Positions 1-5,784 of a stretch of 8,062 nt of DNA are shown piece by piece (position 1 is the stretch's first letter; each line of letters opens with the position of its first letter). Source of the DNA: Rhodobacterales bacterium (lineage in GTDB: Bacteria > Pseudomonadota > Alphaproteobacteria > Rhodobacterales > Rhodobacteraceae); contig JAACVA010000218.1 of the NCBI GenBank assembly GCA_009992615.1, forward strand, positions 1 to 8,062, in the 5' to 3' direction. The translations under genes and the position numbers were made by a program. A model generated the notes under the pieces. That model was not told the origin of the DNA. It did not search any database and was given only the letters and a program-made list of their open reading frames with translations.

Positions 1-108
1 CCATGCGATAGCCGGCCGATTGTTATCAGCTATCAATCACCTATCCATCTGAATTAAAGCGATTCAGGGGGGTGCGCCCCGCAACCTGCATCCTCGCCGG
101 CGCGTGCC
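1..108. other. Non-coding left edge, AT-rich with two dyads
   Basis: No gene can be supported here. The stretch at 18-66 is much richer in A/T than the rest of the window, as expected for a regulatory region. It holds an imperfect 21-bp dyad (18-38; arms GATTG and CAATC) and a 6-bp inverted repeat CTGAAT/ATTCAG (49-54 and 62-67). A minus-strand ATG at 4-2 could be the start of the next leftward gene, which would make this its promoter region, but I see no good ribosome binding site before it. One plus-strand frame is open from the edge to a TAA at 55-57, so the tail of a gene from the left cannot be fully excluded. Confidence 0.5.
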
Positions 109-510
109 TCAGCCTTTGGGCGCGTGGTGTTCGACCGGGCCACCTGCGGCCTGCCAATCCGAAAACCCGTCTTTCAGGTGGGCGGCGTCGAATCCCATGT
201 CCTGCAACATCGCCACCGTCAGCGCCGACCGCCAGCCCGAGGCGCAGTGGAACAGAAAGGTCTTGTCCTGGGCGAAGACCGGTTTGTGATAGGGGCTGTC
301 GGGATCGACCCAGAACTCGATCATGCCGCGCGGCGCGTGGACGCTGCCCGGGATGAAACCGGTACGGTCGCGTTCACGCGGATCGCGGATGTCGACGATC
401 ACCACATCAGGGTTGGCGGCCATGGCGATGGCCTCGGCTGTGTCCACCTCGCGGATGCGGGCACGGGCGGCGGCGACCATGGCGGCCGCAGTGGTTTTCA
501 GCGGTTTCAA
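109..510 (-). CDS. Single-domain rhodanese-like protein
   Basis: A 133-residue cytoplasmic rhodanese-fold protein, probably a sulfurtransferase moving sulfane sulfur through a cysteine persulfide. Visible family features are the VVIVDIRDPRER strand and turn (about 36-47), GFIPGSVHAPRG (51-62), the active-site loop with Cys89 in HCASGWRS (88-95), and a closing GFSDWQAAGGPV (115-126). The catalytic cysteine is present, so it is probably active rather than a structural rhodanese. There is no signal peptide; residues 1-20 form an alanine/arginine-rich helix. The start is a TTG at 510-508, chosen because AAGGAG lies exactly 7 bases upstream; the in-frame ATG at residue 11 has no such site. The gene sits 11 bp after the NAD kinase stop, with its ribosome binding site overlapping that TAA, so the two are probably co-transcribed and translationally coupled. 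The physiological sulfur acceptor cannot be told from sequence. Confidence 0.9.
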   Translation of the reverse strand: MKPLKTTAAAMVAAARARIREVDTAEAIAMAANPDVVIVDIRDPRERDRTGFIPGSVHAPRGMIEFWVDPDSPYHKPVFAQDKTFLFHCASGWRSALTVAMLQDMGFDAAHLKDGFSDWQAAGGPVEHHAPKG

Positions 511-517
511 TGGCAGG

Positions 518-523
518 CTCCTT
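518..523 (-). promoter_or_regulatory. Ribosome binding site of the rhodanese, overlapping the upstream stop
   Basis: On the minus strand the sequence reads TAAGGAG, 7 bases, then TTG. The TAA is the NAD kinase stop codon and its last two bases belong to the Shine-Dalgarno AAGGAG. This fixes the TTG at 510-508 as the start and suggests coupling of translation between the two genes. Confidence 0.8.
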
Positions 524-1283
524 ATACGAATTGTTCGCGGGTCAGACGCTCTTCAAGCCCGTGACCGGGATCGAACAACAGCCGGTGGCGCACAGCCTTT
601 TCGCTGCGGATTTCCACACTGGCCAGATCGCGCACCGAATCGCGGCTATCGGCATCGGCCATCACCGGGCGCTTGTCGGGCTCAAGAACATCAATCCGCA
701 CCACCGACCCAGAGGGCACCAGCGCCCCGCGCCAGCGCCGGGGCCGAAACGCCGCCACCGCCGTCAACGCCAGAACATCGGCACCGATGGGCAGGATCGG
801 CCCATGGGCGGAATAGTTATAGGCGGTGGAGCCGGCGGGCGTGGACACCAGCGCACCGTCGCACACCAACTCTTCCAGCCGGACCCGGCCATCGACACTG
901 ATCCGCAGCTTGGCCGCCTGCGGCCCGGCGCGCAGCAGCGACACTTCGTTGATCGCCAGGGCATGGTGACGGGTACCATCGCAACTGACGGCAGACATGC
1001 TCAGCGGGTGAATCACCTCTTCCTCGGCTTCGCCCAGGCGGGCGGGCAGATCCGCCTCGGAGTATTCGTTCATCATGAACCCGATGGTGCCCCGGTTCAT
1101 CCCATAGACCGGCACATCCAGATCACGGTTGCCATGCAGCGTCTGCAACATGAACCCGTCACCGCCCAGCGCCACGATCACAGCCGCCTGGGCCGGGGGC
1201 ACGTTGCCATACAATCCGCCCAGCCGCACCAGCGCCTCTTGCGCCAATGGGGCGGAACTGGCCGCGAAGGCGATCTTGCGCAT
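522..1283 (-). CDS. nadK: NAD kinase
   Basis: ATP-dependent NAD kinase (253 aa) that phosphorylates NAD+ to NADP+ in the cytoplasm. The family hallmarks are all present: the GGDG motif (residues 40-43, in VALGGDGFML), the substrate-binding NE pair (112-113, in INEVSLLR), and the glycine-rich stretch STPAGSTAYNYSAHGP (147-162), where most NAD kinases have TPTGSTAY. The length is short for the family (bacterial enzymes are often near 290), but it fits the compact version usual in Rhodobacteraceae. The ATG at 1283 is preceded by GGGAGA about 5 bases upstream. The reading frame stays open back to 1469, but that extension would overlap the start of glyA and its residues do not look like protein, so I reject it. 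The gene is divergent from glyA and is followed by the rhodanese. Confidence 0.95.
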   Translation of the reverse strand: MRKIAFAASSAPLAQEALVRLGGLYGNVPPAQAAVIVALGGDGFMLQTLHGNRDLDVPVYGMNRGTIGFMMNEYSEADLPARLGEAEEEVIHPLSMSAVSCDGTRHHALAINEVSLLRAGPQAAKLRISVDGRVRLEELVCDGALVSTPAGSTAYNYSAHGPILPIGADVLALTAVAAFRPRRWRGALVPSGSVVRIDVLEPDKRPVMADADSRDSVRDLASVEIRSEKAVRHRLLFDPGHGLEERLTREQFV

Positions 1284-1454
1284 GGTCTTCTCCCTGATCC
1301 CGGCGCACGTTGGCGGCAGCGGCGGCGAAACACAAGACCACCATCGGCAACAGATGGGCGTGATGCCGCGGCTTGAGGGCGTTTTGTGGGCTTTCTTGGC
1401 GTCATGTCCTGCCGTATACCCCGCTGAACCAACACACAGCCCAGGAGCCATGCG
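1284..1454. promoter_or_regulatory. Divergent intergenic region, NAD kinase / glyA
   Basis: This 171-bp gap separates the starts of two divergent genes and must contain promoters for both. I see no strong sigma-70 match. The best -10-like element toward glyA is TATACC at 1415-1420, within GTATAC, itself a palindrome, but no good -35 lies 16-18 bp before it. The glyA ribosome binding site AGGAG is at 1443-1447, 7 bases before its ATG. I see no riboswitch-like structure by eye. Confidence 0.4.
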
Positions 1455-2750
1455 ATGAACGCCCCGCACAAAGACACCGGTTTTTTCACCAAGGATCTGG
1501 CCAGCCGCGACCCCGCGATCTTTGGCGCCATCGGCAAAGAATTACACCGCCAACAGACCGAGATCGAGCTGATCGCCTCGGAAAACATCGTGTCGCGCGC
1601 GGTGATGCAGGCCCAAGGCAGCGTGATGACGAACAAATACGCCGAAGGATACCCCGGCAAACGCTATTACGGCGGCTGTGACTATGTAGATATCGCCGAG
1701 GAACTGGCGATCGAACGGGCCTGTCAGCTGTTTGGCTGCGGCTTTGCCAACGTCCAGCCGAATTCGGGATCGCAGGCCAACCAAGGGGTGTTCACCGCCC
1801 TGCTGCAACCGGGCGACACCATTCTGGGCATGTCGCTGGACGCCGGCGGCCACCTGACCCACGGCGCCAAGCCGAACCAGTCGGGCAAATGGTTCAACGC
1901 CGTGCAATACGGTGTGCGCCGCGATACCCTGGAGCTGGACTACGATCAGGTTGAAGCGCTGGCCAAGGAGCACCAGCCAAAGATGATCATCGCCGGGGGG
2001 TCGGCCATCCCCCGTCAGGTGAATTTCGTCCGGATGCGGGAAATCGCCGATATAGTGGGCGCATGGCTGCACGTTGACATGGCGCATTTCGCGGGTCTTG
2101 TGGCGGCGGGCGAACACCCCTCGCCCTTCCCTCATGCCCATGTCGCCACCACCACGACACACAAGACGCTGCGCGGTCCGCGCGGCGGGATGATCCTGAC
2201 GAATGACGAAGCGCTGGCCAAGAAATTCAACTCGGCGATCTTTCCGGGCATTCAGGGCGGCCCGCTGATGCATGTGATCGCTGCCAAGGCCGTGGCCTTT
2301 GGCGAGGCGCTGCGCCCCGAGTTCAAGCTGTATCAGCAACAGGTGATCGCCAATGCCCAGACACTGGCCGCGCGGCTGATGGCCGGGGGCCTCGACATCG
2401 TGACCGGCGGCACCGACACCCATGTTCTGCTGGTCGATCTGCGGCCCAAGGGCGTCAAGGGCAACGCCACAGAAAAGGCTCTGGGACGGGCGAACATCAC
2501 CTGCAACAAGAACGGCATCCCGTTCGACGACGAAAAACCGACGGTGACCAGCGGCATCCGCCTCGGCTCGCCCGCCGGGACGACACGGGGGTTCGGCACG
2601 CCGGAATTCACCCAGATCGCCGACTGGATCGTCGAGGTGGTGGATGGGCTGGCCGCAAACGGCGAGACGGGCAATGCGGCAGTCGAGGCCAAGGTGAAGG
2701 CCGAGGTCGAGGCGCTGTGCGCGCGCTTTCCGATCTATCCGGGGCTTTGA
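1455..2750 (+). CDS. glyA: Serine hydroxymethyltransferase
   Basis: PLP-dependent enzyme (431 aa, normal length) that converts serine and tetrahydrofolate to glycine and 5,10-methylene-tetrahydrofolate, the main entry of one-carbon units. It acts in the cytoplasm as a homodimer or tetramer. Visible landmarks are IELIASENIVS (37-47), the NKYAEGYPGKRYYGGC segment (60-75), HVDMAHFAGL (206-215; Asp208 should pair with the PLP nitrogen), the cofactor lysine Lys237 in TTTTHKTLRGPRGG (232-245), and Arg369 in SGIRLGSPA, expected to bind the substrate carboxylate. The ATG at 1455 has AGGAG 7 bases upstream; another ATG at 1450 is out of frame and stops after two codons. It appears to be a single-gene transcript: divergent from NAD kinase and closed by an intrinsic terminator. 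All key residues are intact. Confidence 0.98.
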   Translation: MNAPHKDTGFFTKDLASRDPAIFGAIGKELHRQQTEIELIASENIVSRAVMQAQGSVMTNKYAEGYPGKRYYGGCDYVDIAEELAIERACQLFGCGFANVQPNSGSQANQGVFTALLQPGDTILGMSLDAGGHLTHGAKPNQSGKWFNAVQYGVRRDTLELDYDQVEALAKEHQPKMIIAGGSAIPRQVNFVRMREIADIVGAWLHVDMAHFAGLVAAGEHPSPFPHAHVATTTTHKTLRGPRGGMILTNDEALAKKFNSAIFPGIQGGPLMHVIAAKAVAFGEALRPEFKLYQQQVIANAQTLAARLMAGGLDIVTGGTDTHVLLVDLRPKGVKGNATEKALGRANITCNKNGIPFDDEKPTVTSGIRLGSPAGTTRGFGTPEFTQIADWIVEVVDGLAANGETGNAAVEAKVKAEVEALCARFPIYPGL

Positions 2751-2773
2751 AGCCCGCCATTCCGGCACTGGTC

Positions 2774-2795
2774 AAGGGGGCCTTTGCCCCCTTTT
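2774..2795 (+). terminator. Intrinsic terminator of glyA
   Basis: An 8-bp perfect stem AAGGGGGC / GCCCCCTT (2774-2781 and 2786-2793) closes a 4-base loop (CTTT). The T run TTTT at 2792-2795 overlaps the end of the stem and is followed by C. It starts 24 bp after the glyA stop. The minus strand lacks a T run on its exit side, so this mainly ends transcription from glyA rather than from the converging gene. Confidence 0.85.
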
Positions 2796-2825
2796 CAGGT
2801 CTCTGCGGCATTTACCGGCGCAGGG

Positions 2826-3188
2826 TCACAAATACCCGCGCCAGACCAGAATGGCGATCAGGGCCACCGCGATCACAAGGAAATGGAATGCGTTGACGGT
2901 GATCAGACCCACGGCATAGCGGACAAACCGTTCGGTTCCGTCGATCTTTTCGAGAAACCGCTTGCAGTCGCGATAGGCGCGTGTCTGCGCCTTGGCGTCG
3001 ATCATCCGGGCCAGCTTGGGGTGGCCCGACAATTGCGCCGCGTCAGCCAGCGCCTGCGCCTCGCTGCGGATGCGCCGGGGCAACAGACGCCCCGCCTTCC
3101 TGACCTTGGCATCCAGCGTCCGCCCACCGATGCCCAATCGTGCGCCGATCAGATCGGCGATGTCCTGTGCCTGCTGTTGTGGTGTCAT
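2826..3188 (-). CDS. Small protein with C-terminal membrane anchor, unknown function
   Basis: A 120-residue protein I do not recognise. Residues 1-90 are soluble, helical and strongly basic (a KVRKAGRLLPRRIR patch at 28-41). The segment 24-82 looks like two or more amphipathic helices with a conserved-looking FLEKIDGTER at 78-87. Residues about 93-115 form one hydrophobic membrane span (ITVNAFHFLVIAVALIAIL), followed by a short WRGYL tail. This suggests a tail-anchored inner-membrane protein with its basic domain in the cytoplasm. The ATG at 3188 has GGGGGGA about 6 bases upstream. It converges on glyA and is divergent from the hydrolase. Codon use resembles its neighbours, so it is likely a real native gene, but no function can be inferred. 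Confidence 0.75.
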   Translation of the reverse strand: MTPQQQAQDIADLIGARLGIGGRTLDAKVRKAGRLLPRRIRSEAQALADAAQLSGHPKLARMIDAKAQTRAYRDCKRFLEKIDGTERFVRYAVGLITVNAFHFLVIAVALIAILVWRGYL

Positions 3189-3209
3189 GCCAATCCCCCC
3201 GGATGATTT

Positions 3210-3219
3210 CGGTTAACCG
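3210..3219. promoter_or_regulatory. 10-bp perfect palindrome, possible operator
   Basis: CGGTTAACCG is a perfect palindrome in the 91-bp gap between two divergent genes. It lies 22 bp upstream of the small membrane protein start and just upstream of the putative -35 of the hydrolase gene. The position suits a regulator acting on either gene, but one 10-bp palindrome is weak evidence. Confidence 0.3.
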
Positions 3220-3229
3220 GGCAGACCGA

Positions 3230-3258
3230 TTCGCTCAATCCCCTGTGGCCGGGATAAT
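3230..3258 (+). promoter_or_regulatory. Putative sigma-70 promoter of the alpha/beta-hydrolase
   Basis: A -10-like GATAAT (3253-3258, five of six consensus bases) lies 17 bp after a weak -35-like TTCGCT (3230-3235). Transcription would start near 3265, giving a short leader of about 15 bases that still includes the GGGA at 3274-3277. Confidence 0.4.
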
Positions 3259-3279
3259 CTACATGCGTTACAAGGGACC

Positions 3280-4029
3280 ATGTTGAACACCATCACCCAT
3301 GGCACCCCAACCGATCGCCCCGATCTGCTGATCGCCCATGGGCTGTTCGGCTCGGCACGCAACTGGGGGGTGATTGCGCGCCATCTGGCCGAAACGCGCC
3401 GGGTGATCGTGCCCGACATGCGCAACCATGGAGAGTCGTTCTGGAATGCGTCCCACAGCTACGGCGACCTGGCCGCTGATCTGGCGGGGATGATCGACAC
3501 GCCCTGTGACGTGCTGGGCCATTCCATGGGCGGCAAGGCGGCGATGGTTCTGGCCCTGCGCCACCCCGACCGGGTGCGCCGCCTGATCGTCGCCGACATC
3601 GCGCCAGTGCCCTATGGCCACACCCAGATGCACCTGGTGGACGCCATGCGTGCGCTGGATCTGTCAGGCATCACCCGCCGGGGCGAGGCCGACGCCGCCC
3701 TGACCGATGCCGTACCCGATGCCGGGATACGGGCGTTCCTGCTGCAATCGCTGGACGTGGCAGGGCACCGCTGGCGGCTGAACCTTGAGGCGTTGGCCGA
3801 TCAGATGCCCCATATCCTGAGCTTTCCCGAGGTTTCGGCGGTGTTTCAGGGCGAGGTTCTGTTTCTCACCGGCGCGCTGTCGGATTATGTTCTGCCCGCA
3901 CACCGCGACCGCATCCGCGCCCTGTTTCCCAAGGCCCGCTTCGCCAAAATCCCCGGCGCACACCATTGGCTGCACGCCGAAAAACCACGCGAGTTCGAGG
4001 CGGCGGTGCAAGGATTTCTGGATCGCTGA
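3280..4029 (+). CDS. Alpha/beta-fold hydrolase, YbfF/ABHD11-type esterase
   Basis: A 249-residue alpha/beta-hydrolase, probably a cytoplasmic esterase or thioesterase of the YbfF/ABHD11 group. Landmarks are the oxyanion-hole motif HGLFGSARNW (20-29), VPDMRNHGES (44-53), the nucleophile elbow GHSMGG with Ser82 (80-85), VADIAPVPY (104-112), SDYV (201-204), and the catalytic-histidine region GAHHWLHAEKP (226-236; His229 is the likely base). In E. coli YbfF the acid residue is reported after an earlier strand than usual, which would match Asp106 here; Asp202 is the alternative. There is no signal peptide. Two starts are possible: the ATG at 3280 has GGGA only 2 bases away, while the next codon, TTG at 3283, has better spacing; the product differs by one residue. 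The natural ester substrate is unknown. The gene appears monocistronic. Confidence 0.9.
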   Translation: MLNTITHGTPTDRPDLLIAHGLFGSARNWGVIARHLAETRRVIVPDMRNHGESFWNASHSYGDLAADLAGMIDTPCDVLGHSMGGKAAMVLALRHPDRVRRLIVADIAPVPYGHTQMHLVDAMRALDLSGITRRGEADAALTDAVPDAGIRAFLLQSLDVAGHRWRLNLEALADQMPHILSFPEVSAVFQGEVLFLTGALSDYVLPAHRDRIRALFPKARFAKIPGAHHWLHAEKPREFEAAVQGFLDR

Positions 4030-4045
4030 GGGCGGCGCGCGATCC
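4020..4045 (+). other. Hairpin over the hydrolase stop codon
   Basis: A 7-bp perfect inverted repeat GGATCGC (4020-4026) / GCGATCC (4039-4045) encloses a 12-base loop that begins with the TGA stop codon. It is GC-rich but has no T run after it, so it is not a standard intrinsic terminator. It could protect the 3' end or act with Rho. Confidence 0.3.
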
Positions 4046-4154
4046 GGACAGGCATGTCTGCAAAGCTCAGCCCGCCAAACCCATCAGGTGCCGGGACAGA
4101 CAGCCGGGCCTGCGGTCGCTGCCAGCATAGCCCTACAACAGGCGCATCAATCCT

Positions 4155-4181
4155 TTGCGCGCCGCGAAAACGCCCTATCAT
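4155..4181 (+). promoter_or_regulatory. Putative promoter of the ABC importer operon
   Basis: A -10-like TATCAT (4176-4181, five of six consensus bases) lies in the 182-bp gap before the ATPase gene, with a weak -35-like TTGCGC (4155-4160) 15 bp before it, or TTTGCG (4154-4159) at 16 bp. A short inverted repeat GCGCA/TGCGC (4142-4146 and 4156-4160) overlaps the -35 and could be a regulator site. The rest of the gap (4046-4140) shows nothing I can name. Confidence 0.35.
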
Positions 4182-4211
4182 GGATGCTAGAGAATACGGA
4201 CAAGGCAGACC

Positions 4212-4955
4212 ATGACCGGCGAAATCATTATCAAGGCCGACGGAATTGACAAATTCTATGGAGATTTCAAAGCCTTGAACAATGTCAGTCTGACCGTATG
4301 GCAGGGCCAGAAGATGGTTGTCTGCGGACCGTCGGGTTCGGGCAAATCAACGCTGATCCGCTGTTTCAACGGTTTGGAGAGCCATGACGCCGGGCGTTTG
4401 ACAGTGGAAGGCTTAGAATTGTATGACGGTTCGCCTAAAATTCGGGCATTGCGCCAGCATGTCGGCATGGTGTTTCAACAGTTCAATCTGTTTCCGCATC
4501 TCACTGTTCTGGAAAACCTGACCATCGGCCCGATCAAGGTGCGCAGGCTGTCGAAAGCCCAGGCCGAGACGACAGCCCGCAAATATCTCGACCGGGTTCA
4601 TATCCCCGAGCAGGCCGACAAATATCCGGCGCAACTGTCTGGCGGCCAGCAACAGCGCGTGGCGATCGCCCGGTCGCTGTGCATGGAGCCGCGGGTGATG
4701 CTGTTTGATGAACCCACATCGGCACTGGACCCGGAAATGATCGGTGAGGTGCTGGACGTCATGATCGAACTGGCGGGCACCGGCATGACGATGGTTGTCG
4801 TGACCCACGAAATGGGCTTCGCCCGCAAGGTGGCCGATACGATGGTGTTCATGGAATCCGGCCAGATCGTGGAAACCGCGCCGCCCGACATCTTTTTCAC
4901 CGCGCCAAAAAGTGCGCGGGCGCGGCTGTTCCTCGATCAGATCCTGGAGCATTAG
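4212..4955 (+). CDS. Polar amino acid ABC importer, ATP-binding subunit
   Basis: The 247-residue ATPase of a polar amino-acid (PAAT/GlnQ-HisP family) importer. It would sit as a dimer on the cytoplasmic face and power transport through the two permeases encoded downstream. Complete motifs: Walker A GPSGSGKST (39-47, Lys45), Q-loop VFQQFNLFPH (87-96), signature LSGGQQQR (142-149), Walker B VMLFDEP (162-168, catalytic Glu167), D-loop SALD (170-173), and H-loop His199 in VTHEMGFAR. The length is typical. The ATG at 4212 is preceded by AAGG 6 bases upstream. It is the first gene of the operon; the next gene starts on the base after its stop. Nothing in the sequence separates glutamine, glutamate, histidine or another polar substrate. 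Confidence 0.96.
   Translation: MTGEIIIKADGIDKFYGDFKALNNVSLTVWQGQKMVVCGPSGSGKSTLIRCFNGLESHDAGRLTVEGLELYDGSPKIRALRQHVGMVFQQFNLFPHLTVLENLTIGPIKVRRLSKAQAETTARKYLDRVHIPEQADKYPAQLSGGQQQRVAIARSLCMEPRVMLFDEPTSALDPEMIGEVLDVMIELAGTGMTMVVVTHEMGFARKVADTMVFMESGQIVETAPPDIFFTAPKSARARLFLDQILEH
4946..4949 (+). promoter_or_regulatory. Ribosome binding site of the first permease, inside the ATPase gene
   Basis: GGAG lies within the last ATPase codons, 6 bases before the GTG at 4956. It decides for this GTG over the ATG at 4971, which lacks a comparable site, and places initiation directly against the ATPase TAG stop (4953-4955). Confidence 0.7.
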
Positions 4956-5762
4956 GTGAAGCCCCGCCCGATGACCCTGTCGCGCGTCCTGAACCTGCGC
5001 CCGGTGGCGGTGGGTATGTACGTTGTGATCGTCGGCGTGATCTGCTGGTCGTCCTATGTGGGTGCACAGCGGATGGGCTATAACTGGCAATGGTATCAGG
5101 TGCCGAAATACCTGTTCACCTTCACCGACGACGGTTTCCAGTGGGGCGAGATCATGGTGGGCCTTGTGGCGACCATCGGTTTGTCGGTCGTGTCCTTCGT
5201 GCTGGCCACAGTTATGGGGCTGGTGGTGGCGCTGCTGCGGCTGTCAGGGCTGGTGATGGGCAAGGCGGTGGCGGTGGGGTTTCTGGAGCTGATCCGCAAC
5301 ATTCCGCTGCTGGTGTTGTTGTACCTGTTCTACTATGTGCTCGGACCGATTTTCGGGTTGGATCGCTGGGCCGCCTCGGTGCTGACGCTGGGGGTATTCC
5401 ACGCGGCTCTGGTATCGGAAATCTTCCGTGCCGGGATCAACGCCGTGGCCAAGGGCCAGTGGGAGGCTGCGGACAGTATCGGCATGACCCGCGCCCAGGC
5501 ATACCGCTGGATCATCCTGCCGCAATCCGTGCGCTTCATGCTGCCGCCGCTGACCGGTGAAATGGTGGCGCTGATCAAATCCAGCGCCATTGTCAGTGTG
5601 ATTGCCGTGGCCGAACTGACCACGGTGGGGCGCAACATCATTTCCGATACTTTCATGAGTTTCGAAATCTGGTTCACCGTGGCCGCCGTGTATCTGGTGG
5701 TGACGGTGGCCCTGTCCATCGGCGTCGCACATCTGGAAAAACGCTATGCCGTTCATCAATAA
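4956..5762 (+). CDS. Polar amino acid ABC importer, permease subunit 1
   Basis: An inner-membrane permease of the HisM/GlnP (BPD_transp_1) family, 268 aa. Hydrophobic spans lie near 17-34, 66-94, 104-133, 140-160, 205-222 and 238-258. Family motifs are ELIRNIPLLV (111-120) and the EAA loop that contacts the ATPase, EAADSIGMTRAQAYRWIILPQ in outline (170-190; key residues Glu170, Gly176 and the LPQ end). Between span 1 and span 2 it has a periplasmic segment YNWQWYQVPKY (42-52), which has a counterpart in the second permease. The start is the GTG at 4956, placed immediately after the ATPase stop and supported by GGAG 6 bases upstream. It should pair with the permease encoded at 6618-7487 to form a heterodimeric channel. 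Confidence 0.94.
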   Translation: MKPRPMTLSRVLNLRPVAVGMYVVIVGVICWSSYVGAQRMGYNWQWYQVPKYLFTFTDDGFQWGEIMVGLVATIGLSVVSFVLATVMGLVVALLRLSGLVMGKAVAVGFLELIRNIPLLVLLYLFYYVLGPIFGLDRWAASVLTLGVFHAALVSEIFRAGINAVAKGQWEAADSIGMTRAQAYRWIILPQSVRFMLPPLTGEMVALIKSSAIVSVIAVAELTTVGRNIISDTFMSFEIWFTVAAVYLVVTVALSIGVAHLEKRYAVHQ

Positions 5763-5784
5763 CCAACCCCAAGGGAGATTCCCC

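Noticed and set aside
510..1376. A 288-codon plus-strand frame across NAD kinase
   Set aside because: It is a shadow of the NAD kinase gene; its His/Arg/Gln-rich composition is typical of antisense frames.
1284..1469. A 62-residue N-terminal extension of NAD kinase
   Set aside because: It would overlap the glyA start, contains non-protein-like sequence, and the ATG at 1283 has a good ribosome binding site and matches the family N-terminus.
1542..2768. A 408-codon open frame on the minus strand across glyA
   Set aside because: It is antisense to an unmistakable SHMT, its residues show no family pattern, and long antisense frames are expected in GC-rich DNA.
4090..4108. Direct repeat GCCGGG...GCCGGG before the ABC operon
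   Set aside because: Only two 6-base GC-rich copies, 13 bp apart; expected by chance at this base composition.
5746..5784. An upstream start for the binding protein inside permease 1
   Set aside because: It adds 13 polar residues before a clean signal peptide, and the ATG at 5785 has a strong AGGGAG at correct spacing.
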